Assembly (NCBI GenBank): GCA_013398295.1
Contig: VZSF01003173.1
Coordinates: 250,492 to 314,491, forward strand
Direction of reading: 5' to 3'
DNA: 64,000 bases
DNA from: Chionis minor
Taxonomy: Eukaryota > Chordata > Aves > Charadriiformes > Chionididae
This document shows, piece by piece, positions 1-13,875 of the stretch (position 1 is the first letter of the stretch; each line of letters opens with the position of its first letter). The notes under the pieces are model-generated. The model was not told where the DNA came from, did no database searches, and saw only the letters and a program-made list of their open reading frames with translations. The position numbers were made by a program, and so were the translations under genes.

Positions 1-3000
1 TAACAGTAATGAATATTATAAATTATGTGATTGGGTGACAGCTCATTTTGTCTTTTTACAATACCTATGTTAATTCCTACATATTGTGTGGTTTACATGC
101 TGTGGTGATTGTTTGATATCTCAGCCATTAAGTAGGATGGACATGAGATTTACAGAAAAATATGTTACTTAATCATTATTAAATACCTTACACATTGCAA
201 AATGAAACTAAACAGCTTAACACTAGGACTAAACATGTCCATATTGTTCTCAAAAGTACAAGACATATTTTTTAATACCCTAAAGTAATTCAAAGCAGTG
301 TGATATATTTGGCTGCCCTCTATAAACAATGTGACAAAACATTTTTCACTTGATATTGAGATGCAAAATAAAAACATTCTTTCTGGGCAACTGTGAAAGC
401 AACATAGTAAAGGATTTATTTGAGGAGCATAAATGTTAAAGCCTAACCATTTTATCAAACTAATTTCCTTTCTTATTTTTTTCTTTCTCTTTTTTTTTTT
501 TTCCCCCCAGAACAAAGGGTACAATGACCAATTTCACAGGAAACCAGTCTAACAAACAAATTTTCTGTCCCTAAAGCACTCTTTTACTTCTAGGCTCCAC
601 TGTATTTTGAAATGACTTATGTCAAGGCCATTGAGATTTCTATTCTTAGAACAGTAATTTGTTTTTGCATGGAATTACTATCAACTCTTGTGTAGTCTGA
701 GAGCTATGGAGGCAGTAATAGAGAAACATTCACATGGCCCATTTACTGAATGAGGTTGCATAAAGTCCATCTGATTATGTATAAGTGGTTATTAGGAAAG
801 GATCTCAAACAAGAGTCACAAGAGAGCTACAAATACTCAAGCCATCTATTAGAGTCATTTTACAGGAGCTGTGGTTTCATAAGTAATGGATACTTCGTTG
901 ACTATGACTTCTGGACAACAATAAATGATGTTTTTACAGGCCAGCTTCAAACTGTACAGTTCAAGTGCCAGACAAATCTGTGCTTTTAAGTCAGAAATAT
1001 TAAAAGCAAGAGGGAAAAATAGTTATTGATAATGGCAAACTCTTTTTGGGCTTCAGAGAATAGAAATGTTAAACATTGGCAGATTTCATGAAGCATTATA
1101 AAGTTCTGAAGACAGATATGGTTTTTTATGAGAACTGAATGCAGTAATTTATCAGCATAAAGCTTTGAGTTTGCATAGATCCTTGGGTTGTAGCACAGGG
1201 AAATGATAGAAAAGTTATTCATGTCAAGAGGCAATTTTAGAACAAGTACTTTGTGTCATATTAAGATACAAAGAACTGAATTCTTTAAAGTTTGCTTGTT
1301 CATTAATTCATTCCTTTTCAAGATCTTTCATCCCTACTGTGATCCAAAGACTACCCAAGATCAGAGAGAAGTCCCAGTAGTGCAGAAAGAAATCCTATGG
1401 TGCTAAAAAGGCTTTGAGGTAGATCCTATTACTGAAAGCATGATAGTTGACATCACAGGGTGCAAAAAGAGATAGAAGATTGCATTTAGAACTTTGCACC
1501 TATAAAATATTGTTTAGATTTTACTAAGGGTGACACAACTTGCACTAGGCTTTCAAATCTTTTGTTTTATTCTGCCCATGCATTGAAAATTGAAGATACA
1601 TGCTTGTGACTGATTTTCCTGTTTTAATTTGCAAAGGTTGGCCATTTTGTGTAGAAAGCTTGTGAGCAATTTTGCCACTGGAATCATTCTTTACTTGCAT
1701 GCAATCAAATATATATTACACTTTTGTACAGAAGTTTCAGCATTTTAGTATCTTTTATGAAAAATAAGCCTTGGCTAATGATCACTTCTCTTTCCTTCAT
1801 AGACATAAAACTTCAGGTTCATATCTGAGACTTGCTCCAGTATGAGCAAAAGCAACTACTTTTGGGGTGGAGACAACAAAATCTAAAATAAATTTGAATT
1901 TTAATGTAGTTCAAATGAGACATGATGTCTTGGGGCATGAAAAGAGGAAAATGCCTTTATTTTTACCTGGTTGTTTTGTTTGGGTTTTTTTCATGAACTA
2001 CATTTTAGATTAATCTCTTGGTCTCTTGATGGCTGTGCAGTTTGTCTCTGCTCAGACTTTGAATATCCTTTAAACTTCAATAGTTGCACTCATGATGAGT
2101 CAGAATGGGACTGGCATGTGCAAATGATTTGAGTTTGTATTAAGAAAACCCAACAAACTACTTAGAAGCCCCAAAGATAATAAATTAGATTACTATTTCT
2201 TAAAGAAGTTGAAAATATCTCTTGAAGGTGAAAAACTAATATTCAAATCATCATCATTATTATGATGAAACTCATTCAAGAAGCTGTCTTTTAAATATTT
2301 TCAGTGAATAAATATCTATTCGTCAACTTGAAGCATTCCAAGATTAAACTTCAGCATGTAAAGAAGCATCTCATACTTTCTTATTAGAGTACTATATCCT
2401 TGAAAAAGTGGATTGGCTGGGGAAAATTATAGTTATCCTTTTAAGTTCAGACTGCTAGCAGATCACTTTGCTTTCTGATGCCCTGCTTCCTGACTGATAT
2501 TGGTAGCATAGACAGGATGCTGCCCACGTTATTCACGTAAAATATGTATAAGATCACACTACTATTGTGGAGCCAAGGGTTGTCATGACTCCTACCCTCA
2601 TTCAGAAGGCTTTGGCATGATTAGCTGTTGCTGCCAGATGACCCCCACAATAAGTGTCAGTGACAGTGCACTGGAGCCATGTCATCACTTATGATCCTGT
2701 ATTTGCTGTCAGTGATTGGGTGAGTTACCTTATGGGTGCATTGTTGCTCATCATTCTTACTGTGTCAATAAAACTTTGTATTACGACATGTTGTTGGACT
2801 TCATTACTGTTCAGACCACAGAGTGGGAATGAATAATCTACACCTTTCATAGAGGAAGGGTTGTCAGTCCACAAGAGAGAGCTGTGCTTTAACTACAAGT
2901 CTGCCTGTAGGCCAGCTACCTTATTGGTATAGAAGCTGCAGAGAAGCTTAAAAAGTAACAAGATCCAACAGATAGAATTTGAAGGCAAACAAATTCAACT

Positions 3001-6000
3001 GCAAACAAGTTTGAAAATAAGGCAACAAGAAAGATAAATCACTCTAACTGTAATCACTTGGGAATTTCAAAGGAGAAATCACTGTGAGACAACTGTTGGA
3101 ACCAAGGTAATGTTTTGTATTTATGCCATGCATTTGTTAAAAAAAAAATTAAAAATCATTGCTTCCATTTCAGCAGGAATTAACTCAGGGTGTAAAAGCA
3201 GATAGTCACAGTACGGTCTTCTTGCCTAATGGAACCTTTAATACAGCTGAATGCTGTTTCACTTTGTACTGAAAGAGAAAGAACGGGAAGGGCAGAGAAT
3301 AGCTCAGATGAGAACAGCAGTATCACAATAATGGAGCCTGTCCAGATTGAAATAATGAGGGGAACCCTGCTGTTTGGGATCCTAATTGGACCACAAAGGT
3401 CTACTTTATGTATTTAGGTGTATTGTACTTACATTACTGAGGAGGTCTGTATTTAATTCCTGTAAGTGGTCTACTTCTGGAATCAGCTTCAGTACTAAGA
3501 CTGCATTACTGTAGCATTTCTGTTCCTTCTCAGGGTTAACTCTTATCTCTCCAAGACTGACTGATCTTAACCAAAGACAAAGAGATTTGTACAGTAATAC
3601 CAGTTTTGGGAACCATTTTACCAGTTTCATGCTGGATTGAAGTTGTTCTCAATTTCATTTGGTCAAAATCACAATTGATCCTTGAAATGTTTGTTACATG
3701 CTTGCTCGCAGCTCTGCTGCACCTTATCTCAGTACTACACTGACCATGAATGTATCACTTGACTGGCTTTTTCTTCTTTTCCTCAGTCAGATCTGGAAAG
3801 CCATACTTGGGAAGATAGTACCTGATCTGGAGAATAACTTCTTTACTATGACTCATTAATTACATTTAGAATTTCAACTTTCCAGCTTTTATTGCATGGT
3901 GGTTAAAGTGTCCAAAAGGCGGTGCAAATGATGCTGCTATTTTAAACAAATTCCTTCCATTCACCTATGTGTCTGGTCAACTACTCAGATATCAACAGCC
4001 CAGATATTTATCTCACTTTCTGAAATTCTACTTCCGTATCTGGTAGCAAAACATCAAACAAAAAGTCTCATATCCATGCTTATGGTCACTGGGGTCTTAA
4101 TCGGAGCAGAAGAGACCTTTCTCTGGCCACAGTAATGTAATATAGACTACGGTGACCTCTTCCTGTCAAATCCCTTGTCATACTGAAATAAATAACACAC
4201 TGCAGAGTTACATCAAAAGGGTAGGTTTATCCATTGAAAATGGTTGCCTGGAATTGCATTCAAATAGTAAAACAGAAATGGACACATAAGGAAAACGTCA
4301 TTTTGCTGCACTTTTATATCTAAGGATTTTGAGTCATCACCATTAAGCTTAACTTTTGCTTCAAGACCATAAGATTTTATGTCATTCTGTTTATTCTAGA
4401 GGATTTTTTCCCCTTAAATCTAAATTTTAAAGTACAGTCATTAATTTATGCTTCCAGAACTTTTAAAATGAACAGAGGAGGTATGTCTTGCTTGTCTTTA
4501 ATCTGTTTCTTTAATAATGACACATTGTTTTCTTATTTGGCTAGGACCCATTGTGATCATATGACAATGCATGTAAAACCGAAATAAACCTGTACCCTAT
4601 TAAAGTTTCCTAAGAATTGGTGTGTTTGTTTTTTAATACAGTTTTCAAGTGCATATAATTGAATACTTTTCCCAAAATCACAAGAACTTCCCAAGAGTAC
4701 CAATGATCAAAGAATTTATTAATCTCTGTAAAACATTAAGTGTGTAGACATAGGTAGGTATCTAGAAGGGAGCTATATAAGTTTCCCTTGTAGTTAAAAG
4801 AGGTCATCTTGACTCACATAAACATATGTATGTCATACTATTTGATATAGTCAAGGTATTCCTTTGGTTTCCAGGTGTCAGTCAACAGCAGTGTAGATCT
4901 TCCAGTGTCATATCTGTGATATTTCTCTGACAATTTAGGATATCTCAGATCATATTAAACAGTTACGTTTGGGAACCTGAATTAAGCCAATGCAGTAGTA
5001 GTCAATACAATGACTGGAGTCTAGAGAGTTATTCAGATAATAAGTTGTTAATTTAGAATGAGCTAAATGCCTCTCTGGGTTTATAATGAGCAGACCTGAA
5101 CTGACTGTCGTAAGTGCTTAGAGATCTAGTTCACTTTCCTTATAGATCCCTAAATGTCCAAGTTTGGGAAATTAATGTAACAAAATCTAATATGAGATCT
5201 TATGAAAGGGGAAGGTGATACTTATTTACTGAAGCTATAAGTAATTTGTTTCTACTGATGCTTAAGCTCATAAATTTCGTGCACTCAGTCTCTTGTAACC
5301 ACATTCTCACACTTACAAAAGCATATATGTCTAATGGTCTGGACAGCACTTCTTTGTGCCACAGAAGAGAAGGGACACCAGCTATTGAGTTTTCATTGCC
5401 TTTCTGGGATTCTTCTTGGTGACAGCAAACCAGTTTTCAAACAAATCTTTTATATCCTTTGGGAGTCATCATTCCTTTTATGCAGTGGTCCTTTGCATCA
5501 GAATCTTGCTGTTTCATCCACAAATCTTATAACAAATCTTGCTACCCGTTGCCTGTTTTTCTTGTTTGAAATATATGTCTACAGTCTATTTTCCAGGTGA
5601 GTTAACAGGAAAAGGAATAATGCGTACGATATGCCACAGCCTTGTGACCATCTTCTGCAGGTCTCTTGAAGGAGGGAGATAGACATCTCAGTCTTGCAAA
5701 GAAATAATGAAGATCTGGTCAATTGCTGCAGTGATTACCTAAAGAACAGAAATAATCAGACTACACTAAAGCTGGAAAAAAAACTCCGGTGGCAAATATG
5801 CTCAGTGCTACACTTACTGATGCATCAACAAGGGCAACAGGTTACAGCAGCTGCTGAAGGAAGTGTTCAGAGGCTGAAGGGAGTCTACTGGCTGGAAGAA
5901 GGGAAAAAGAGATTGGTGAGGGAGAGCCATGGATATCAATCATCCTCAAAATTGGATTAACACTCACAGTGCTTTTAATTAGAAGTACAACAGAAACTAT

Positions 6001-9000
6001 GAATGAACTCACACTTCATTGCTTCTAGGAAGCCAGATGACTGCCCATTCAATACTGTGTCTAAGCACACAAGGAGCTCAATAATGTAAATAATAACACT
6101 ATATGAACTTCCTTCAAGAACTCAGACAGCGTAACTTAGAATTTTTAACTCAGCGTGCACATATTTTAGAGTAAAGAAGTAAATGGTGCACCATTGTCTG
6201 TACAAAGGTGGCATACTGCCCTGTGACTTAAAAGCATACCAGTATGGATTAATTCTTTGAGTTCATTTTTCTGTGAAGAAAAGATCTACATGCTGTAGCT
6301 AGGACCCTATAATGTAAAGCACATTTTACATAGCAATTGTGGAGTTATTGGGCATTCTGCACAACAAAAAGTCACACTGGGAAAATAAGGTTAAATGGTG
6401 TGAAAATCATAATAAATAAGTAATATTAAAGTGCCCAGATGAACTGAATTTTTGCTCATTGTATAAAACTACATTCTTAAAAATTATAACAAAAGCTGAA
6501 AATAGAAGTTAATGTGCAAAGGCATATTAATATCATAATTCAAATTGATAACTGTTGTTATTGTTCGTGTGCTGCTATAAATTGAGTGAAATATTTGATC
6601 TTATGAACTATAAGAATGAAGCTGCAGGAGAAGCTGATTTCAGTGAAGATTTTCCAGAGTGGCTAGTCTCCCTCAGGGACAGGTACTGTTAAGAGTAAGT
6701 CAGAAAGACAACATTTAAATATCTATTGAACTAGAGAAGAAAAATCTATGATAGACGGGATGACTGACATGAAAAAGTAGAATGTGGTACCACCTTTTAC
6801 CAAGTCCACATCATCTCATCAAAAACACCTGATGAAAATGACACTTAGTCCTCTTCTTGTCACACACAGCAAGCATCATATTTCATCAGCAACACTAGCT
6901 GCAGCTGTTTTCACCTTTTATGGGATTGTAGATTTTTTTTATTTCTAACTCCTCTCCTATCTGCAGTTCTGGGGTTCAGATGGCTGTGACCAAGAGTCAG
7001 AAAAAGAAATGTCAGACTACTAAATCTGCTCAGGAAGATATCTGGCACTCTGATCAGATGTCAGCAGAGACATTTTGCATAGCAGAAAGATGCTATCAGT
7101 AGATCAGCCACACAGAAATAATGTCATAAATCCAGTTACTGTGGATTCTAACTTTGGTGCTTTATGTAGAACGAAATAAACTCTGTCCCCACACCATAGC
7201 TGGGCCTGGTACATGCATGACTTGTATAAACTGGAAGCTTATTGTTAACTCCACATAAACTCATATAATCTTTTGTTAAAGAGAACTTGGATTGTGAGTG
7301 GCAACAAGAACTGCAAAGAATAAAAACAAAAACTGCATTTTAGTTTATGTCTTATGCTACATAACCCATGCAGCAATAACTCCATCACCATAGGGGAACT
7401 GCCTAGGATTTTGTGGCTCTGGCCAGAATATTAGAGCATCTCTAAATTACAAATTTTAAGGAATTCCTCTGTTTTCTTCTTCTGTGATGCATTGTTTACT
7501 GAAAGTTCACAGTCCATTGTGCCTGACCACTGGTCTTGCTGCATTTGAAAAGAATTATCCTGTATTGGTTTTGGACTGACAGAGCCTGTGTGGTGTCAGT
7601 GTGATACTGACACTTCCTCAAGTTGATATAATAACACTGTTTCATGTAGGTATAATTATAAACAATCCCTGCACTCGTGGCTAGACTGCATTTGTTATAT
7701 TTTCTGTATTTCAGAGAAACCTGGAAGTCATGTCTTCTAGACAAAAAGTACCCAAGAAAACTCCCAACATTCAGCTGGTATCTATACTTCTATAATAATA
7801 CGGGTTTGTTGAATGGTTTCCCTCAGATAGAATGTATACCATGTGCAATCTGTTTTAGACTAATCTTAGTTTTGAAACATTGTCTCACTCTATCTTCCCT
7901 TCACATTATTATTGACCTCACCTATAGGTTTTTCAGTTGTATCAGTCACTGTAGAAAGAATTTATTTCATTCTTCATGCTCTAATTTTGTGAGGGGTTTT
8001 TTTTTTGAGAGCATTTCCAAGAGGACTAATGGTGCTCCTAAAATTTTAAATATATCTCTGGATCTACAGTATTATTTTAATGACAGTACTGAAACCCACA
8101 GATTACTGAAGCACACATGGCCTTTGGTATTTGCACCAAATATTGTTCTCCTAGACAAATTAAAAAACTTTGTAGTTCAGCTTCAGTATGTATGTATGTA
8201 TGTGCATACAAAATAGATACTCCAGAAAAGCTACTAGTCTAAATGTCCTCATGAGTATTCTGCTTTGGGTTGTCACTATTCACCAAACTGTCTTCGCTTG
8301 TGAGTGTGGGTACTAATTTTATATTGATAATCTAAAGGTACTATTATTGCAAATTAAGATCTCTCATCCCAAATCAGTAAAAATTGACAACACAACCATT
8401 TGCACTTCGTTGGTCCTGTATACTCACTGTAAACATATAGATAGTTCTTTCTATGAAGTACATTGTTCTGCCATTATAGAGCCTATGCCTGGGATACGAG
8501 ACATACAATGTTATTTTCCAAGACACAAAACCAGGATCATGGAATCACTTACAGTATTGCGTTGTTGTTGTTGTTGAATAGGAGGTCTAATCCTGTGCAC
8601 AAGTCTGCAGCTACATAGTCACACCTTAAGCAACGCTCAGTTCCAATTTCAGAAGGTATTTCCAGCTGTATATGCAAACTTTAATGCCTACTTGTTTGTG
8701 TATGTGAGTTTTACCATTACTAAGCATTTTAGATTTTCTGTTATTCTCTTAAGAAATTCAGGTCTATATTCAATGAAACAATGGATAGTTAGGGTCTTTA
8801 AACTATAAGCTAAAACAGCCTTAACACTTGGTGATCTACTTACTGGTGATCTGTTGCGTGACTAAGAGATTTTCATATATTTTCATTCCAAGGCTGCTTA
8901 AAGAGGTACAGACTGATGGTACATCTTGCACTTACTCTCCATGTGCACAGTCACTGTGTATTGGGACTTCTCTCAAATTACTTCTGTGTCTAGGAGAAAA

Positions 9001-10920
9001 CTTATGGTACACTCCCTATTAAAAAAAAAAAAAAAAAAAATCCAGGCTGTATTTACCTACTGTTCAGAACAATTCAGAATTTAATGGAGAGTTACACTTT
9101 CTAACATTTCAATGGGGTAAGTGAAAGCAATCATTCTGTATTTTAATACAACAGTGATACTGTGAAAGAGCTCGATTGTTCCAAATCAGGATTTTTTAAA
9201 AAGATATATTAGTTCCTGGACAAAAATCCTGAAATTTCTCTCATTAAATGAAGGTTGTTCTGTATCTTCACAGTTAATATTACACGGTATCAAGTAACAA
9301 TGTTAAATAATTGCTTTAACAGAGATGACTGAAAAATATGCAGAGTTCAAAACCACTCATTTTAATATTAACACACTACAATAAACTAAACTGAGTTTAT
9401 TTAATTAATTTTATGAGTTCATTTTTGTAGACAAATGAACTACTATTATTCCATAGTATATGAAGTACCTAGAAGTATCATTCAGGCCCCAGAGTAGTCA
9501 CATGAATCACATGGTACCTTTCAGCATCTATTTGCCTGACCTGGCTTTTCAAAAAATGAGGCATCCCATAACTCAGCTTGATGGGTCTTTGATTCTCACT
9601 AGGAGAGGATGGACTCAGCAGGGAAGCAGCACTTGTAGAAGGAGCTGCCAGGAGAAAAGCAAGACCCAAGGAAGTGTCAATCAGGACAGTCTGTTCTTTA
9701 CAGCTGTGTGCAAGCAAAAGCCTTATTTAAGTTATATATTGTAAGTAAAATCTGTAACACTTCTTCCCGAATGATGAGGCAGAAAAAAGAGAGAAAGTTT
9801 TAACTTCCACATTTTCTACTTGAGTTGTACTCACACTTCTTACAAACCTTTATCCCTGCAGGATAAATCTGTTTGTGGGATATTTTTTCATTTTATATTC
9901 TTATAAATATATATGTTTCCTATGAAATATGAATAGAATCTATGAAATAGATTTCCTATATATTGCTTGCAATGACACTGCACCTGTTACTTAATGTTGC
10001 TTTTGTACTTTGAATTCTGGAAGAACAAAATTCTCCTCATAGCATTTTATGATTTAACGATAAGACAATTGGTTGATTCCATGTAATTTTTCCTTTTTTG
10101 TTACATTTTTACATGGAAATTTTCTCTGAATTAATGCATGAAAACAAAAAAACTCTCAAAAATCTAGAGAATACAGTAATATAGAGTTGTATAATACCAA
10201 TTAACCCATTCATTTGACTTAGATTGTGAAATTACATTTCACTGCACCTTACAAAATGCTGTATGTAAATAGCCATGTAAATATATTTTCATTATTAAAT
10301 TAGCTCTGCATCACCAGACTGGTAAAACTTGCTAATCACAATAAAGTTCTGGGGCAGAAAGAGGTCTTCTTCTCCAGCCAGCTGCCTTTCACTGGCTGAA
10401 AAAATCCGTCTTGTCTTATGGAGAATGTTGATAGTTTGATGGATGTTGTCCTCACAATTCTGCAAGCATCTTAATCACAAGCTACGTATAAATCCCATCC
10501 AAATTTTTGAATTTTGCAAACAAAAAAGGTGTACTCAGAAGTACCAGTAGTGTAGTGCTGAAGTGACTTAATACTGATGAAACACATAGGACAAATGGAC
10601 AGTGAAACTGATCGGTAAAACATGATGAATCAAACCACAGGCAACAAAGGTTGGGTTTAAACTGAAGAATGGCATGAGGTTGTATCTTATATTTTAGCAC
10701 ACTGACTGAGCACAAAACATAATGGATGTATAGATATTTACTTGGAAGGAAAGAAGTAAAGAGAGAGCCTGTATGCCCAGCTGCTTGGCATTAAGTGTGT
10801 TAATTGCAACTAATACTGTAGTAACTGTTCACATAAAAATTGCAGGCTACTCATATTTTTGTAACCTTTACAAAGTAATCAATTTTCAACAAAATTTTGT
10901 TCCAACTGATAGATTAATTA
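1..10920. other. AT-rich unique DNA, no gene recognised
   Basis: I see no protein-coding exon, RNA gene or named repeat here. Open frames on both strands are short and of low-complexity composition, rich in Phe, Leu, Ile, Cys and Tyr as expected from AT-rich noncoding DNA. The longest is a 179-codon frame at 7677-8216 (plus), without recognisable domain. Small simple repeats lie at about 485-510 (pyrimidine run), 8187-8203 (TATG repeats), 8563-8576 (TTG repeats) and 9021-9040 (A20). It may be intergenic or part of a long intron; the sequence alone does not tell which. Confidence 0.6.
9021..9040. repeat. A20 homopolymer
   Basis: A run of 20 A. No target-site duplication or retrocopy body is apparent on its 5' side, so I do not call it the tail of a processed pseudogene. 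Confidence 0.9.
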
Positions 10921-11141
10921 TTCATAGAATCATAGAATCATAAAATAGCAGGTTGGAAGAGACCTCAAGGATCATCTGGTACAACCTTTCTTGGCAGAAG
11001 CACAGTCTAGACAAGATGGCCCATCACCCTGTCCATCTGAATCATAAAAGTGCACAATGATGGGCAATCTATCACTTCCCTGGGGAGATTATTCCAATGG
11101 ATGACTGTTCTCATTTTGAAAAATTTTCCTCTTGTGTCTAA

Positions 11142-12774
11142 TCAAAATCTCCCCTGAAGTAACTGGTATCCATTATCCCTTGTCTCTTCCATGTGACTCC
11201 TTGTAAAAAGGGAGTCTCCATCTTCTCTGCAGACACCCTTTAAATACCAGAATGTGGTGATAAGGTCTCCCCTAAGCCTTCTTTTCTCATGGCTGAACAA
11301 ACCCAAGTCTCTCAGGCTTTGCTTATATGGCAGGCTTCCCAGTCCTTTGATCATATCTGTGACCCTTCTCCACTCTGTCCACATCTTTTTTGTACAGCGG
11401 GAACAAAACTGAACACAGTGTTCCAGGTGTGGCCTGATTAGCGCTGAATAGAGTGGGATAATGACTTTCTTATCTCTGCTGGTGATGCCCTTGCTGATGC
11501 AACCCAGCATCCTGGTTGGCTTTCTTTGCTGTTGCAGCACACTGTTCACTCTACATTGAGTTTATTGTCTACCAGGACCCCCAGACTCCTTTCCACAGAG
11601 CTTCTCCCCAGCTAGGTAGATCCTAGTCTGTGCTGCATTCCTGGATTATGTTTTTCCAGGTGCAAGACATTACACTTGTATTTTTGGAATTTCATAAGGT
11701 TCTTATTAGCCTTCTCTTCCAATGTAACCAGGTTTTCCTGCAGGGTGGCTCTCACAAAGTCTCCACTTCCCTACTCAGTTTGGTGCCATTGGCAAACTTT
11801 GTCAGGGTACACTTGATCTCATCATCCAGATCTATTATGAAGATATTAAACAGCACTGGGCCCAGTATCAATCCCTGACTCCTCCTCTTATGACAGATTC
11901 CCAGTTTGAAAAGTATCTATTTACCGCCACACTCTGGGTGCAGACTATCAGCCAGTTATCCACCCACCGCACAGACCTCTTGGCTAGACTGTAACACACG
12001 CATGTCTCTCTAAGAGGAGGATGTAGGGAACTGTGTCAAAAGCCCTGGAGAAATCCAAGTAGACAATGTCCACCTCTCACCCCACATCAACTGAGAAGGT
12101 TACTTTGTCACAGAAGGTGATCAGGTTTGTGAAACATGATTTGCCCTTGGTGAATCTATGCTGGCTTTTCTGAATCACATGCTTCATTTGACTTGTGGTA
12201 GCCCACAGGAGGATTCATTCCATAACTTTCCCAGGGACTGAAGTAAGACGGATGGGCCTATAGTTTCCTGGATTCTCCTTTAAGACCTTCTTGTAAATGG
12301 AGGTGATATTAGCCTTCTTCCAGTCTTCCAGGATGTCCCCCGGTCTCCATGATTCTCAAAGATTATGAATAGCAGCCTTGCAATGATGTCAGGCAGCTCT
12401 CAGCACCCTTGGGTGGATAGCATCAGGGCCAATCTATTTGTGGGGGCAAAGGTCCTGTAATAGCTCGGGTACTGACTCTTCTTTCACTGACTGTGAGTCT
12501 GTGTTTGTTTTGCATCAGCCTGGGTTGTTGTTCCCAAGGCCTGGGGGCCAATAGTGCTGGTAAAGACAGAGGTGAAGAAAGTGTTGAGAACCTCTGCCTT
12601 TTCAACATTGTTGGTGACTAATTCACCTCTCCTGTTTAACAGCGGGACAATATTTTCCTTCTGTTTCTGCTCATTGTTTATGTACCTGAAGAACCCTTTC
12701 TTGTAGTTTTTGACATCTCTGTCCAGTTTCAATTTGAGCTGAACTTTTTCTTTTCTAACTGCATCTCTGCACAC
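11142..12774 (-). pseudogene. CR1 ORF2 remnant: reverse transcriptase and C-terminal domain
   Basis: Broken minus-strand coding sequence for the reverse-transcriptase half of CR1 ORF2. An open piece at 12484-12774 carries the linker between endonuclease and RT (KAEVLNTFFTSVFT, just before the RT fingers). The RT core is interrupted. The catalytic palm motif, FADD in active CR1 copies, reads FANG here (about 11785-11796), so both catalytic aspartates are lost. The 135-codon frame 11142-11549 covers the conserved C-terminal part (LYSALIRPHLEHCVQF, then GDLITTFWYLKGV). In life this protein nicks the target and copies CR1 RNA at the break. This copy cannot do so. Confidence 0.9.
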
Positions 12775-12828
12775 CCTGACAATGCCCTTGTAGTTCTCAA
12801 TCAGTATTTGTCCACTTTTCCATCTCTG

Positions 12829-13600
12829 CTATGCTTCTTTTCTGCTTTTGATTAGACTCAGAAGCTTGCAGTTAAGCCTAGGGGATCTCTTGCTCCACCT
12901 ACTTCCCTTACCTTTAATGGGGATGAACTGGTTTTGTTCCTCCAAAAGAGCATTCTTGAAAAACTCCCAGCACATGTTAGCTCCTTTATCCTCCATGGAA
13001 GCTTCCCACAGAACGCCTCCCAGATGAGCTCTGAAGTTTGCTCTTCTAAAATCTAAACACTTCATCTTACCATTAACCTTCAGTGTGCTCAGCAGGATCC
13101 CAGACTCCACAGTATTGTGATCGCTGTAGCCAAGGCTATCACTAACTAAGATATTACCAAGCAGGTTCTCTTGGTTTGTAAGTAGCAAGTCCAGCAGTGC
13201 CTCATTCCTGGCTGGCACATCTAACATTTCTGTGAGGAAGCAGTCCTCTGTGCATTCCACGAACTTGATGGATAACGTGAGCTGCTGTATTGTTCTTCCA
13301 AAAATGTCTAAGTAGTTGGAAGTCACCTATAAGAACCGGGTTATTTTGACCCAAAGATTGTTTAAGTGACCCAAATAATGCTTTGTTGGCCTTTTCATCT
13401 TGGTTTGGAGGTTGGTAGCAGATGCCTCCCGTAAGATTAGCCTTGGAGACAACCCCTCTGATCCTGACCCAGAAGCATTCAATAGGACTTCCACAATCAC
13501 CGTAGCTGACTTCTCTACATTTAAGGTTCTCCTTAACATAGAGCACAACTCCTCCTCCCCTTCTTCCCTGCCTTGTCTTTATAAAACAGCCTATAGCCAT
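12829..13600 (-). pseudogene. CR1 ORF2 remnant: apurinic-like endonuclease domain
   Basis: Two overlapping minus-strand frames (13202-13600 and 12829-13326) together cover much of the N-terminal endonuclease of CR1 ORF2; a frameshift around 13300 separates them. Visible signatures are GGGVVLYVKENL, then ICYQPPNQDEKA, then VLIGDF, and finally SDHNTVE at about 13110-13130, which holds the Asp-His pair of the exonuclease-endonuclease-phosphatase fold. The next residues (CLDFRRANF) are the conserved start of the linker to the RT. The active-site SDH is kept, but the frame break makes it non-functional. Confidence 0.9.
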
Positions 13601-13875
13601 CCATCACTATCCTCTAGTCATGTGAGATGTCATACCATGTTTCAGTTATTCTTATGATACAACTTTCTGACTGGATGTGGACCTCCAGTTCCTCCTATTT
13701 GTTCCCTAGTGTGCATGTGTTGGTATACATACAACTTGAGGGGGTTGGTCTTCTGATTCACACCTTGGGAGGAAGCTAAGGAACATTTGCCACTGCTCTG
13801 GCTGGCCTGGCTTATTCCCCAGTTGGTTGAAATTGCCTGAGTGTTGCCACTTTGAACCCTGACCCCCCAAGTCCT

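Noticed and set aside
2654..2836. 60-codon hydrophobic frame followed by an AATAAA (about 2766)
   Set aside because: Considered as an old LTR end or small membrane protein, but no TG..CA ends, repeats or family match could be shown.
9021..9040. Poly-A as the tail of a processed pseudogene
   Set aside because: No coding remnant, polyadenylation signal or target duplication lies to its left.
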